From NCBI GenBank assembly GCA_903842755.1, contig CAIMNF010000254.1, forward strand, positions 1-9,480: a DNA stretch of 9,480 bases, given 5' to 3'. Made by a program: the position numbers and the translations under genes. The stretch is from Oligoflexia bacterium. Lineage in GTDB: Bacteria > Bdellovibrionota > UBA1018 > CAIMNF01. The notes below the pieces were generated by a model. The model was not told the origin of the DNA. It ran no database searches and saw nothing but the letters and a program-made list of their open reading frames with translations. This document shows positions 1-6,875 of this stretch, piece by piece (position 1 is the first letter of the stretch; each line of letters opens with the position of its first letter).

Positions 1-1059
1 CATCAGCTTTTCTACTGGATATTCTTTGGAATAGCCATAGCCCCCAAACACCTGAACCGCGTTCGTGGTCACTTGCATCGCCATATCAGCGGCAAATGAT
101 TTTGCAAAGGCCGCAAATTTTGTATTGCGCCGACCTTGATCAATTTCCCAACCTGCGCGCCAAACCAGGTAACGGGCCGCTTCGATATCCTTGGCCATAT
201 CCGCAATCATAAAACTCACCGCTTGGTTTGCAGCAATCGGCACGCCGAAGGCTTTTCGTTCGCCGGCGTAGCGAATGGCTTCATCCATCGCTCTTCGCGC
301 AAGTCCTACCGCTCCTGCAGCAACTACGGGGCGCGTATGATCAAACGCTCCCATCGCTATTTTAAATCCATCACCCTCGCGACCTAGCAAGTATTTGGCC
401 GGAATTTTTACGTCTTCAAACGTAATCCCGCGCGTGTCGCTTGCACGTTGTCCTAAGTTATCTTCTTTTTTACCGACGTGAATTCCAGCGGTTTCGCGGG
501 GAACAACAAATCCACTCATTCCCTTATGTTTTGCATCGGGATCGGTGTAAGCCAAAACGAAATACCAATTTGCAACGTTGGCATTCGTAATCCACATCTT
601 GGATCCGTTGATGACGTATTCGTTCCCGACTTTTTTTGCAACGGTCTTAATGCCTGCAACGTCAGATCCTGCGCCCGGTTCGGTCACACAATAGGCTGCA
701 AATTTTGGCTCAGCGGTAAGCATTCCTAAAAATTGTTTCTTTTGTTCCTCATTTCCAGCAACCACGACCGGAGCTGCAGCAAGTGCGTTTGCCTCCATTG
801 CAGTTGCAATCCCCGTGCAGCCATAGGCAATTTCTTCTGTGATGATACAACCATCTAAGACCCCTAAACCCAAGCCACCGTATTCGGCCGGGACGTGGGT
901 ATTCATAAGACCTAGCTCCCAAGCTTTTTTGGTGATCTCTTTTGGAAATTCGCCCGTGCGATCATGGTGTTCGGCGTGCGGAATCATTTCTTCTTTTGCA
1001 AACTTTCGGGCGAGCTCTTGCAGTTGCTTTTGATCTTCACTCAGTTCGAAACTAATCAT
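1..1059 (-). CDS. Acyl-CoA dehydrogenase, medium-chain type (3' end outside window)
   Basis: The first 353 codons read from ATG at 1057-1059 and run off the left edge; the family is usually about 380-400 residues. The enzyme oxidises acyl-CoA to trans-2-enoyl-CoA in beta-oxidation with FAD and passes electrons to electron-transfer flavoprotein. The translation opens MISFELSEDQ and holds the family FAD/substrate signature VTEPGAGSDVAG (residues 125-136), WITNA (156-160), RPVVAAGAVGLA (243-254) and the second signature VFGGYGYSKEYPVEKLM (337-353). From memory the last stretch and LGLMNTH (49-55) match mitochondrial MCAD unusually well, so the medium-chain subtype is preferred over short-chain or glutaryl-CoA types. 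The catalytic Glu of MCAD lies just after the visible part and cannot be checked. An AGAGGAG ribosome site sits about 8 bases before the ATG and supports this start. It is probably transcribed from the promoter proposed at 1098-1126. Confidence 0.93.
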   Translation of the reverse strand, partial: MISFELSEDQKQLQELARKFAKEEMIPHAEHHDRTGEFPKEITKKAWELGLMNTHVPAEYGGLGLGVLDGCIITEEIAYGCTGIATAMEANALAAAPVVVAGNEEQKKQFLGMLTAEPKFAAYCVTEPGAGSDVAGIKTVAKKVGNEYVINGSKMWITNANVANWYFVLAYTDPDAKHKGMSGFVVPRETAGIHVGKKEDNLGQRASDTRGITFEDVKIPAKYLLGREGDGFKIAMGAFDHTRPVVAAGAVGLARRAMDEAIRYAGERKAFGVPIAANQAVSFMIADMAKDIEAARYLVWRAGWEIDQGRRNTKFAAFAKSFAADMAMQVTTNAVQVFGGYGYSKEYPVEKLM

Positions 1060-1097
1060 GATCGGGCTCCTCTTTTTTTAGAAACGGATGTCCTTTT

Positions 1098-1126
1098 AAT
1101 TTAAAGAAGAATCGAACTTCCGGCAA
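1098..1126 (-). promoter_or_regulatory. Putative sigma70-type promoter for the acyl-CoA dehydrogenase
   Basis: Read on the minus strand, a TTGCCG box (1126-1121) is separated by exactly 17 bases from a TAAATT box (1103-1098). Each matches four of six consensus positions. It lies in the 86-bp gap before the acyl-CoA dehydrogenase and would give a leader of roughly 30 bases. No strong terminator of the preceding gene is seen in the gap, so read-through from the 212-codon gene is also possible. Confidence 0.4.
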
Positions 1127-1145
1127 GAGTCAAAAAAATGGTGAT

Positions 1146-1784
1146 TTAAAACGGCGACGGGGGAATTCCCTGAATCATCAATGCTCGGTCAAAATGCTGA
1201 AAGGATTGTGCGCCATCGTCCAAAATTCGCCGATCAGGCGCAAGTACTGGCTCGTCCGGAAAATCAAGTTCCAAGGGAGATTGCTTTTCAAGCTCCGCAA
1301 GCGGCGGCGCCTTTTCAATGATTTCTTTTACGCAAGTAGCCAACCACCGTTGATCACGCTCAGAATCGAGCTCAATCTCGGCCAAGCCTTCGGGAATATA
1401 GCGGTAAAATTTCGGAACTTCCTTCGACCAAATCAAGGGAGGAGAATATTTTGGCTTATGGTGAGGATCTTGGTGGGCCTTTTTTCGATGAGAAACGCTG
1501 ACGGTGAGATCCACCACTTCCCCAAATTGAGTGGCCACCCAAAAATGGGTGTTTTCGCCCCAGCACCCGGCCCATAGGACACTCATGTCCTCCATCACCT
1601 CGATCCACGCAGCTTGGCCAAAAAAGACGTTCGACTGAATTCCATAGACCTTCAACGCTTCAACCGTGACACAAGCCACGAGTAGCGGAAACTCGGCCCG
1701 ATCACCAGAAATTCGGTCGGTCACTTTGGTGACCAAGCGGCTTACGGTTGCAATAACGGGGAGGGGGGTTTGAGTGAGGGTCAT
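1146..1784 (-). CDS. Hypothetical protein with papain/transglutaminase-like Cys-His-Asp arrangement
   Basis: A 212-residue protein without signal peptide or membrane segment, so probably cytoplasmic. I do not recognise a named family. Residues 38-100 show the layout of a papain/transglutaminase-like domain. Cys38 starts a helix (CVTVEALKVYGI) followed by a strand (NVFFGQAAWIEV). His80 begins the strand HFWVATQFG, and Asp92 lies in VVDLTVSVSH. This is the order and rough spacing of a Cys-His-Asp triad in transglutaminase-like proteins, so a hydrolase or amidase-type activity is possible but inferred. The C-terminal half is acidic and proline-rich (SPPLIWSKEVPKFYRYIPEG at 114-133), which is not explained. 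The ATG follows only a weak purine-rich GAGA run, but a well-spaced promoter lies just upstream. The gene stands apart from the 646-codon gene (76-bp gap) and is followed by the acyl-CoA dehydrogenase in the same direction, without evidence of a shared function. Confidence 0.8.
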   Translation of the reverse strand: MTLTQTPLPVIATVSRLVTKVTDRISGDRAEFPLLVACVTVEALKVYGIQSNVFFGQAAWIEVMEDMSVLWAGCWGENTHFWVATQFGEVVDLTVSVSHRKKAHQDPHHKPKYSPPLIWSKEVPKFYRYIPEGLAEIELDSERDQRWLATCVKEIIEKAPPLAELEKQSPLELDFPDEPVLAPDRRILDDGAQSFQHFDRALMIQGIPPSPF

Positions 1785-1810
1785 TTTTTCTCTTTTTTTG
1801 AACGAGCTTT

Positions 1811-1839
1811 ATCTTAGCACTTTTTTTAACGGGGATCAA
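1811..1839 (-). promoter_or_regulatory. Sigma70-type promoter of the 212-codon gene
   Basis: On the minus strand TTGATC (1839-1834) and TAAGAT (1816-1811) are separated by exactly 17 bases, with an A-rich spacer. The predicted start of transcription falls about 20 bases before the ATG at 1784. It sits in the 76-bp gap after the 646-codon gene and suggests that the 212-codon gene is transcribed separately from the tatA-phhA run. Confidence 0.55.
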
Positions 1840-1860
1840 TTTTAAGGTTTGGGACACACG

Positions 1861-3801
1861 CTAAACACTATTATCCTTTAACTGGGGCGTTTCTTTAAGG
1901 ATAACCTTTTCGTAAAGCTCGTAAAAAGCTTTTAGATTCTGCTCGTCGTCCGAAACATCGCTATTTTTCTCGGATACTTTTTCTGCATTTTCTTTGCTTT
2001 TTTCTAAACTTCGCCGAACTTGCCGCGCACTCTTTGCCAACCCTTCTGCTCCATGAAACACATTGGTTTCCGTTGCGCTCCCGATTACCCGATTGACCGA
2101 CGTTCCGTCATCGAGCAGTTTTAGGCTATTCTCTACGTCTCGAATTCGCATATGGATCCCGACTTCAATTTGCTTTAGATGTGCGGCATTCAAATCCGGA
2201 TGGTGGATTTTAAGATCTGCAAGAAACGCCTCCTCTTGACTCTTTAGACCTGAAATATATTCCTGTGCCTTCTGGCTTGCCAAGGCAGGGTTAGACTTCG
2301 CGAGGGTCACAAGCTCGCTCAGTTCCGTTTCGTGAGCTATTTCTTGCTCTTTTAAACCCTGAAGCAATATTTTCACTTCGTTTGGATCTTTGATCGTGGC
2401 CCAAGGAATTTCAGGATGTTCATGAATCACAGTACTCTCTTCTACCGTGGGTTCGCTTCCCAGAACTGTTTTAACGGACTTAATGGACGCTAGATATTTT
2501 TCCCCGTAAACGTACCGCGAAAAGCCCTCTTTGCCTAAGTAGCCACGCATAAATGCTCGATCATTGGCCGCCACATAATTGCGCATCAAGGGTAGTCCAT
2601 TCAAAAATTCGGAGAATTTTTTCGGAATTTGTAAAATGGTCCGACCGGCCTGAGTCACGGTTCTATACAAACTAGATGATTTTGCCAGCGCCGCATCGGC
2701 CTCCATCACTTTTGTCCCGAGACGCTTTAGAATACCTCCGACCTCGCTCGCTTGACTGGGACCCATTAGTAAGGCCGCAGCTCCACCCGTAAAAAAAGAA
2801 AGAATAATTGGCCCACCGAGAACTCCCGCAATCTGACAGGTACTATTTAAGAGATCATTACAGGTTGCACACTTCCACCATTTTGCAGCCGAATTGCCTG
2901 CATTGATGGAAGAGTTCATCAGTTGGTCGCCCTTATTGACAATCCAGCTCATGATTTTTTGCATGGCCCCACTCAGGAACTTGCCCGGATCATGCATAAA
3001 ATCGGCGATCGTACTATTGTTTGCATTAGCCGCCGCAACCATTTTGCTCGTAGAGGTTTTTTCGGCTCCTCCTGTAAACCAACTGCTCACGAAGTGCCCC
3101 ATTCCTTTCGCTGCCGATACCGCTGCAGCTCCAACTCCCTTAATCAAATCTACGGGCGAAAGAAGCACTTTTACCACTTCCTCAAAAATGCTACTCAGAC
3201 AGTTCGCTTGCCCCATATCCGTACACCCTTGTTTTTTGGGCGGCTCAATTTTCTTAATATTTTCGGCAAGAAACTTGCCAATTCCGATGGGGTCCACCAG
3301 CGATCGCGCCACATTGCAACCAATCTCTTTTGCGCAACTTCCGGATAAAATTTTAGTTCCAATGGCTTCACACTCTTTCATTTGGCTTGCGTGTTTCGTG
3401 GCCTCGGCCAATTTTGAAATTTGTCGGTATTCGTATTCGAAGCGATTCGAGTCGCAAGACTTTTTTTCAAGCTTTGCTGTTACGGCTGGATTCGATGGCA
3501 AATAGATTGGTCCTACGCCAACGCCGCTACAGTTAAAAACGGAGGGTGTTTGTGAATCTGTGCCTTGGAGGTCAATGACCACTTGAGCAAAACTTGCTTT
3601 CAAGGGATCCGCAATCGGAGTTAGATTTGAGTCGAGAGCCAAGAGCCTTGTTTTGGAAGGATCGGTACAGGCATTTAGCAAATTATCCACCGATGCCTGC
3701 TGATTCTTTGTCATCATGCCATAGGTGGAGTACAAGTTTGCTCCCCCAAACGCTTGTTCGATCACCAAGAACATTCCAGTAGTGAGGGTTAGGAATCGCA
3801 T
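1861..3801 (-). CDS. Large exported hypothetical protein, Cys-rich N-terminal half and charged helical C-terminus
   Basis: A 646-residue protein I cannot assign to a family. Residues 1-19 look like a short signal peptide (MRFLTLTTGMFLVIEQAFG, cleavage near 19/20), so it is probably periplasmic or outer-surface. All 11 cysteines lie in the first half (45, 91, 116, 144, 156, 162, 193, 201, 311, 314, 322), including a C-x2-C-x7-C cluster at 311-322, consistent with disulfides or a metal site. Small-residue-rich stretches at 218-235 and a hydrophobic one at 324-347 (GVLGGPIILSFFTGGAAALL) could be membrane-active or a hydrophobic core. From about residue 470 the protein is highly charged and helical, likely coiled coil, ending in a Lys/Glu/Asp-rich tail. 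ATG at 3799-3801 is preceded by GGAG six bases upstream. The start overlaps the end of the 211-codon gene by 13 bp, which argues for joint expression and a linked role. No enzyme motif is visible. Confidence 0.85.
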   Translation of the reverse strand: MRFLTLTTGMFLVIEQAFGGANLYSTYGMMTKNQQASVDNLLNACTDPSKTRLLALDSNLTPIADPLKASFAQVVIDLQGTDSQTPSVFNCSGVGVGPIYLPSNPAVTAKLEKKSCDSNRFEYEYRQISKLAEATKHASQMKECEAIGTKILSGSCAKEIGCNVARSLVDPIGIGKFLAENIKKIEPPKKQGCTDMGQANCLSSIFEEVVKVLLSPVDLIKGVGAAAVSAAKGMGHFVSSWFTGGAEKTSTSKMVAAANANNSTIADFMHDPGKFLSGAMQKIMSWIVNKGDQLMNSSINAGNSAAKWWKCATCNDLLNSTCQIAGVLGGPIILSFFTGGAAALLMGPSQASEVGGILKRLGTKVMEADAALAKSSSLYRTVTQAGRTILQIPKKFSEFLNGLPLMRNYVAANDRAFMRGYLGKEGFSRYVYGEKYLASIKSVKTVLGSEPTVEESTVIHEHPEIPWATIKDPNEVKILLQGLKEQEIAHETELSELVTLAKSNPALASQKAQEYISGLKSQEEAFLADLKIHHPDLNAAHLKQIEVGIHMRIRDVENSLKLLDDGTSVNRVIGSATETNVFHGAEGLAKSARQVRRSLEKSKENAEKVSEKNSDVSDDEQNLKAFYELYEKVILKETPQLKDNSV

Positions 3802-4424
3802 CCAAAGCTCCGAAGCAATTCATTCACTTGTTTGTTATCTTGTACTTGATTTTCATCGTGGTACATTACTTTGATTAAATAAAAACGACTGTTACACACC
3901 AGGTGGTAGCTATAGTCGTGATAAATCGCAGCGCCGATGGAAAACTTCACCCCTAACCGATGGACGATCATTTCTGCCGTTTTTGCCCCTGTAACGCTAC
4001 TCCAAACCTCTTGCACGTTAGGCAAAAATTCAATGAGAGTCGCACCCATGGTGGCCATCTCTTCCCGTTTTTCCTTCTGATAGAGTTCAATCTGATTTTT
4101 AAAAATTTGGGGATCAAGCGCCGATAACTTTTCTTCACGTACTCCAGGGATGACCGAGACCACCGTTCTTGAGCCATTAAATCCGGTGTCTTCACTTAAG
4201 GTCGAAGTCGGCTTTGCACTACGCTCGGCATGATCGGGTCCATAAAAGGCAATCGGTAGCCCAAAGAGTCCTTTTGCAGCCTTCCAGTTTTCAGGTAACT
4301 GAACTTGAATTTGGGAATGGTCCGGTAACTCAAATGGGGCGCCTTGTGCGTATTGCCCAATCAAGCACAAAGACCCTACCCAAAAACGCCAAAAAGTTGA
4401 CCGATCGCCGAAAATGAAATTCAC
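3789..4424 (-). CDS. Exported hypothetical protein, 211 residues
   Basis: The N-terminus has a hydrophobic segment (WVGSLCLIGQYAQG, 15-28) ending in AQG before APFELP, a plausible signal-peptidase I site, so the mature protein is likely periplasmic. The mature part starts with VQLPENWKAAKGLFGLPIAFYGPD (41-64) and has TVVSVIPG (87-94), then a helical region 103-126 and a final strand-rich part (SYHLVCNSRFYLIKVMYHD, 172-190). This order recalls PsbP/DUF1795-like folds, but that is only an impression. Only two cysteines remain after cleavage (177, 209). The start is a GTG (4422-4424) with an AAGG almost touching it, so the true start may be a nearby alternative; no better in-frame ATG is visible before the hydrophobic segment. 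It follows the DUF423 gene by 40 bp and overlaps the 646-codon gene by 13 bp. Confidence 0.8.
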   Translation of the reverse strand: MNFIFGDRSTFWRFWVGSLCLIGQYAQGAPFELPDHSQIQVQLPENWKAAKGLFGLPIAFYGPDHAERSAKPTSTLSEDTGFNGSRTVVSVIPGVREEKLSALDPQIFKNQIELYQKEKREEMATMGATLIEFLPNVQEVWSSVTGAKTAEMIVHRLGVKFSIGAAIYHDYSYHLVCNSRFYLIKVMYHDENQVQDNKQVNELLRSFGCDS

Positions 4425-4453
4425 CCTTACCCATCGGCAATTTTGGGATTGAT

Positions 4454-4470
4454 CGTTAATTTTATTAACG
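4454..4470. repeat. Short inverted repeat at the end of the DUF423 gene
   Basis: CGTTAAT, a TTT loop, and ATTAACG form a perfect 7-bp inverted repeat that includes the stop codon of the DUF423 gene (4465-4467). It is AT-rich and no T-run follows in the direction of transcription, so it is not a convincing terminator. It could modestly stabilise an RNA end or be a protein site ahead of the 211-codon gene. Confidence 0.35.
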
Positions 4471-4869
4471 CAAATTTTCTAAGTTGGACGTTAATTTAAA
4501 ACTTTGCCAGGCAAATCCAAGCCACGCCGCCAGTAAACAAACGCCGCCAATCGGGGTCACTGCCCCCCATTTGCGAATGCCCGAAAAAGTAATGATATAG
4601 AGCGAGCCCGTAAATATAAAAATACCGACCAAGTACAAAATGACCGGCCAACACTTTACCTTCTTTTGCGCAAGGGTTCCATACCAGAGGCCGTAAAGAA
4701 CGATCGCCAAGGCATGAATCGCAAGGTAATGCGTTCCTACCTCGTAAATTTCAAACAAATCGTATCCAATTTTGCCCTTCAGGGCATGAGTTCCAAACGC
4801 CCCTAAAACTACGGAAAAAAACCCAAGAAGCGCACCAATCGAAACGATTTTATTTTTTAACTTTTCCAT
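4465..4869 (-). CDS. DUF423 family inner-membrane protein
   Basis: A 134-residue protein with four predicted membrane helices (about 7-27, 46-64, 75-97 and 101-123). It carries the features I know from DUF423 (YgdD/YwdK type): GAFGTHALKGK (23-33), HYLAIHALAI (47-56), FTGSLYIITFSG (86-97) and TPIGG (105-109). Length is normal for the family. The biochemical role is unknown. Its ATG (4867-4869) overlaps the phhA stop by one base (TAATG), and an AGGTGA sits about 8 bases before it inside phhA, so translation is probably coupled to phhA. The neighbourhood gives no specific functional hint beyond co-expression. Confidence 0.92.
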   Translation of the reverse strand: MEKLKNKIVSIGALLGFFSVVLGAFGTHALKGKIGYDLFEIYEVGTHYLAIHALAIVLYGLWYGTLAQKKVKCWPVILYLVGIFIFTGSLYIITFSGIRKWGAVTPIGGVCLLAAWLGFAWQSFKLTSNLENLR

Positions 4870-6596
4870 TATTCGATCACCTGGATTCCTCTTTCAATTA
4901 AATCATTTAATGCGGGAAACTGCTGTTGCAATTCGATTAAGTTTTTCTTTAAGCGTGCCGTTGCAAGACTATCGGGCGCGAACTTTTTGTAGAGCTCAAA
5001 AAACTCTAGCCTGAGCAACCAGTCTTCGGGGTAAAAATCATGAAGTTCCTTAAGCTCAACATCTAATTGGTCTAGCTGAGTGCGTTTTTGTTCTCGAAAA
5101 TCGCGCACGCTTGCATAAAGTTCATTTAGCGCCCTATTTTCTTCCGTCAGATTGCTTTTGTGGCTTTTAACTAACCGGGGCTGACTTCCCCCCTTTGCTC
5201 CCCCCCGCATCGCAAACTCCGCACGGTCGGCAGCGCCTCCAAAAACAGAAACGACACTACTCGCTAAAACAAGCGGATAATCGCGCACGCGCTCTTCATA
5301 CACACACTGCTGATTAGGCCGAAAGATTTTTACTTTTTCCAAAATCAGAACTCTTACTCGTCCGCCCAATAAAACTTCTTTTTTAAAGCGACCCGTAATT
5401 CTTAAGCCTCCCTTAGAGACTAACCCACTTCCATGCAGTTTTCGTTGGAGATCGCCCAAGTCGGCAGTAGATACGACTTTATCCATGAATGGGATAAAAA
5501 TGGAGTTCCCAAAATGATGGTGGGAAACATCTGGGTGGGTTTTGTTTTCGTAAGCAATTTGCTTTGCGCCCGTAAGGGTAAACGCGGACTCTTGGCCTTG
5601 ATCGGTTAACTCGTAGTCGGAAACAATCCCAGTAAATTGAACCCCTTGATCGAGCACGACCGTTACGGTGTTTTTTGCCTTTTTTGCCAATTTTAAACCA
5701 GCGACACCGCCCACTTTATAGGCCATAGTATTCGAAAACGTTTCTAAGGCTTCGGTCAACTGATCAAAACTTTCGGCCACAAAAAGTTGGGGCTGGGGGC
5801 GAGTAATGTCGTAAGGCGTATGAATAACCGCCTCCAAGGAAAACGGAACTTTTTTTACAGTTGAACTTAAGCATTTGTAACTTTCGTCCACAGACGACAA
5901 TAACCCTGCTCCATAAATGGCTGGTCGATCCAGCGTTCCAATCAGTCCGTATTCGTTCGTCCACCAAGCCATGCGGGTCAGTAATGCCGCCTCAGAAGGC
6001 TCCCCCTCTTGCGCGGCAGCTTGTTCAAATTTCTGTTGTGCGAGTTCAATTTCATCGGAACTGGAGTGCGGATCTTCTTTGATTTCCGACAGTTCAAAAA
6101 TGGCCTGATAAAGCTCCAAATCACTCAGATTGATGATTGCATTGCGGGCCGCTGCTCCATAGGCTTCCAAATAACGCCTATAATGTGGGTCTGCCACAAT
6201 GGGGGCATGACCGGCAGCTTCGTGGATAATGTCGGGCGAGGGCGTGTAGCCCAGGTTCTCTAATTTTCTAATATCGCAGGCGATAGCCAAGATTCGCAGG
6301 GACTGAAACTCTAAAAACGTCGCAGGCGGAATAAAGCCATTAATGGCGACTGCTCGCCACCCGAACTTTCTTAACGCCAAATCCATTTCCGCAACCAGCG
6401 GAATCCGCTCGGTAGGAATCCCCGTTAACTCTAACCCCTTTAGGTAAAGCGGATGGGCCGTTTCCTTAAAAAAAAACCGGGACACTCGCATCACGTAGCG
6501 CCAAGTGGCGTGATCGATTGCGGTATAAAGGGAGGGCTTTTGTTCGGTGATGTACTGGTTTAAATGCTCAGGAATTTTTTCAAGCGGAGCATTCAT
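4869..6596 (-). CDS. phhA: Phenylalanine 4-monooxygenase (aromatic amino acid hydroxylase) with long C-terminal extension
   Basis: A 575-residue, non-haem iron, pterin-dependent hydroxylase that would convert phenylalanine to tyrosine in the cytoplasm. The catalytic domain spans about residues 20-290. Iron ligands are His125 and His130 in PDIIHEAAGHAP and Glu215 in WWTNEYGLIG. GFIPPATFLEFQ (87-98) and YDITRPQPQLFV (262-273) are also typical. There is no N-terminal ACT regulatory domain. Residues 172-205 form a charged insertion, and 290-575 is an extension absent from short proteobacterial PhhA (about 260-300 residues). From memory it is shared with the large Bacillus/Bacteroidetes-type hydroxylases, including the VVSVFGGAADRAEF (448-461) stretch. 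Function of the extension is unknown; its end (485-575) is charged and helical. ATG at 6594-6596 lies 8 bp after the tatA stop without a near ribosome site (the only AGGAG is 19 bases away), suggesting coupling to tatA. Tyrosine or tryptophan hydroxylation cannot be excluded. Confidence 0.93.
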   Translation of the reverse strand: MNAPLEKIPEHLNQYITEQKPSLYTAIDHATWRYVMRVSRFFFKETAHPLYLKGLELTGIPTERIPLVAEMDLALRKFGWRAVAINGFIPPATFLEFQSLRILAIACDIRKLENLGYTPSPDIIHEAAGHAPIVADPHYRRYLEAYGAAARNAIINLSDLELYQAIFELSEIKEDPHSSSDEIELAQQKFEQAAAQEGEPSEAALLTRMAWWTNEYGLIGTLDRPAIYGAGLLSSVDESYKCLSSTVKKVPFSLEAVIHTPYDITRPQPQLFVAESFDQLTEALETFSNTMAYKVGGVAGLKLAKKAKNTVTVVLDQGVQFTGIVSDYELTDQGQESAFTLTGAKQIAYENKTHPDVSHHHFGNSIFIPFMDKVVSTADLGDLQRKLHGSGLVSKGGLRITGRFKKEVLLGGRVRVLILEKVKIFRPNQQCVYEERVRDYPLVLASSVVSVFGGAADRAEFAMRGGAKGGSQPRLVKSHKSNLTEENRALNELYASVRDFREQKRTQLDQLDVELKELHDFYPEDWLLRLEFFELYKKFAPDSLATARLKKNLIELQQQFPALNDLIERGIQVIE

Positions 6597-6604
6597 TTGC
6601 TGAT

Positions 6605-6805
6605 TTAAGCGTCGGCTCCTGGATAATTGCCTGAGGAATGATTGGAAGGATGCTCAATCTTCGCATTGGCTTCGCCAGAGAGACCCTTTTTAAACGCGTG
6701 CATGCCTTTGCCCATCGCAGAGCCAAGCTCTGGAAGACGATTTCTTCCAAACAATAAAACAACAACGGCTAAAATTAAAAGATGTCCACCACTTAATCCA
6801 AACAT
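6605..6805 (-). CDS. tatA: Twin-arginine translocase subunit TatA/TatE-like
   Basis: With the ATG at 6803-6805 this is a 66-residue protein of TatA size. One N-terminal membrane helix (GGHLLILAVVVLLFG, 6-20) is followed by the hinge and amphipathic helix RNRLPELGSAMGKGMHAFKKGLSGE (21-45). These include the conserved FG and the LPELG-x8-FKK pattern, and the tail is short and polar. TatA oligomerises in the inner membrane and forms the channel for folded Tat substrates. A GTG at 6839-6841 would extend it by 12 residues (VFYGTLLG), but it would push the helix away from the N-terminus and has no ribosome site; the ATG also lacks a well-spaced one. No tatB or tatC is in the window, so they must be elsewhere. 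It is the first gene of the minus-strand run with phhA 8 bp downstream. TatB is less likely because of the short tail. Confidence 0.88.
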   Translation of the reverse strand: MFGLSGGHLLILAVVVLLFGRNRLPELGSAMGKGMHAFKKGLSGEANAKIEHPSNHSSGNYPGADA

Positions 6806-6845
6806 ACCTAGAAGAGTACCATAAAACACTGGTAAAGACACTGTT

Positions 6846-6857
6846 TTTTAGCTAAAA
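6846..6857. promoter_or_regulatory. Palindrome between divergent tatA and NADP-reductase genes
   Basis: TTTTAGCTAAAA is a perfect 12-bp palindrome in the short gap between the two divergent genes. It is flanked by a direct repeat GGTAAAG (6831-6837 and 6863-6869). It could be an operator or simply part of overlapping promoters. I could not fit convincing -35/-10 pairs on either strand here. Confidence 0.3.
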
Positions 6858-6875
6858 CTGCCGGTAAAGGAAACC

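Noticed and set aside
136..1033. Three plus-strand frames of 64-83 codons
   Set aside because: They are antisense to the acyl-CoA dehydrogenase, whose identity is certain.
1194..1577. Plus-strand frame of 127 codons
   Set aside because: Antisense shadow of the 212-codon gene with an implausible Arg-rich composition.
2894..3505. Plus-strand open frames of 203 and 141 codons
   Set aside because: They are antisense to the 646-codon exported-protein gene, which has a signal peptide, a ribosome site and operon context.
4454..4470. Inverted repeat considered as a terminator splitting the operon
   Set aside because: The stem is short and AT-rich and no T-run follows in the direction of transcription.
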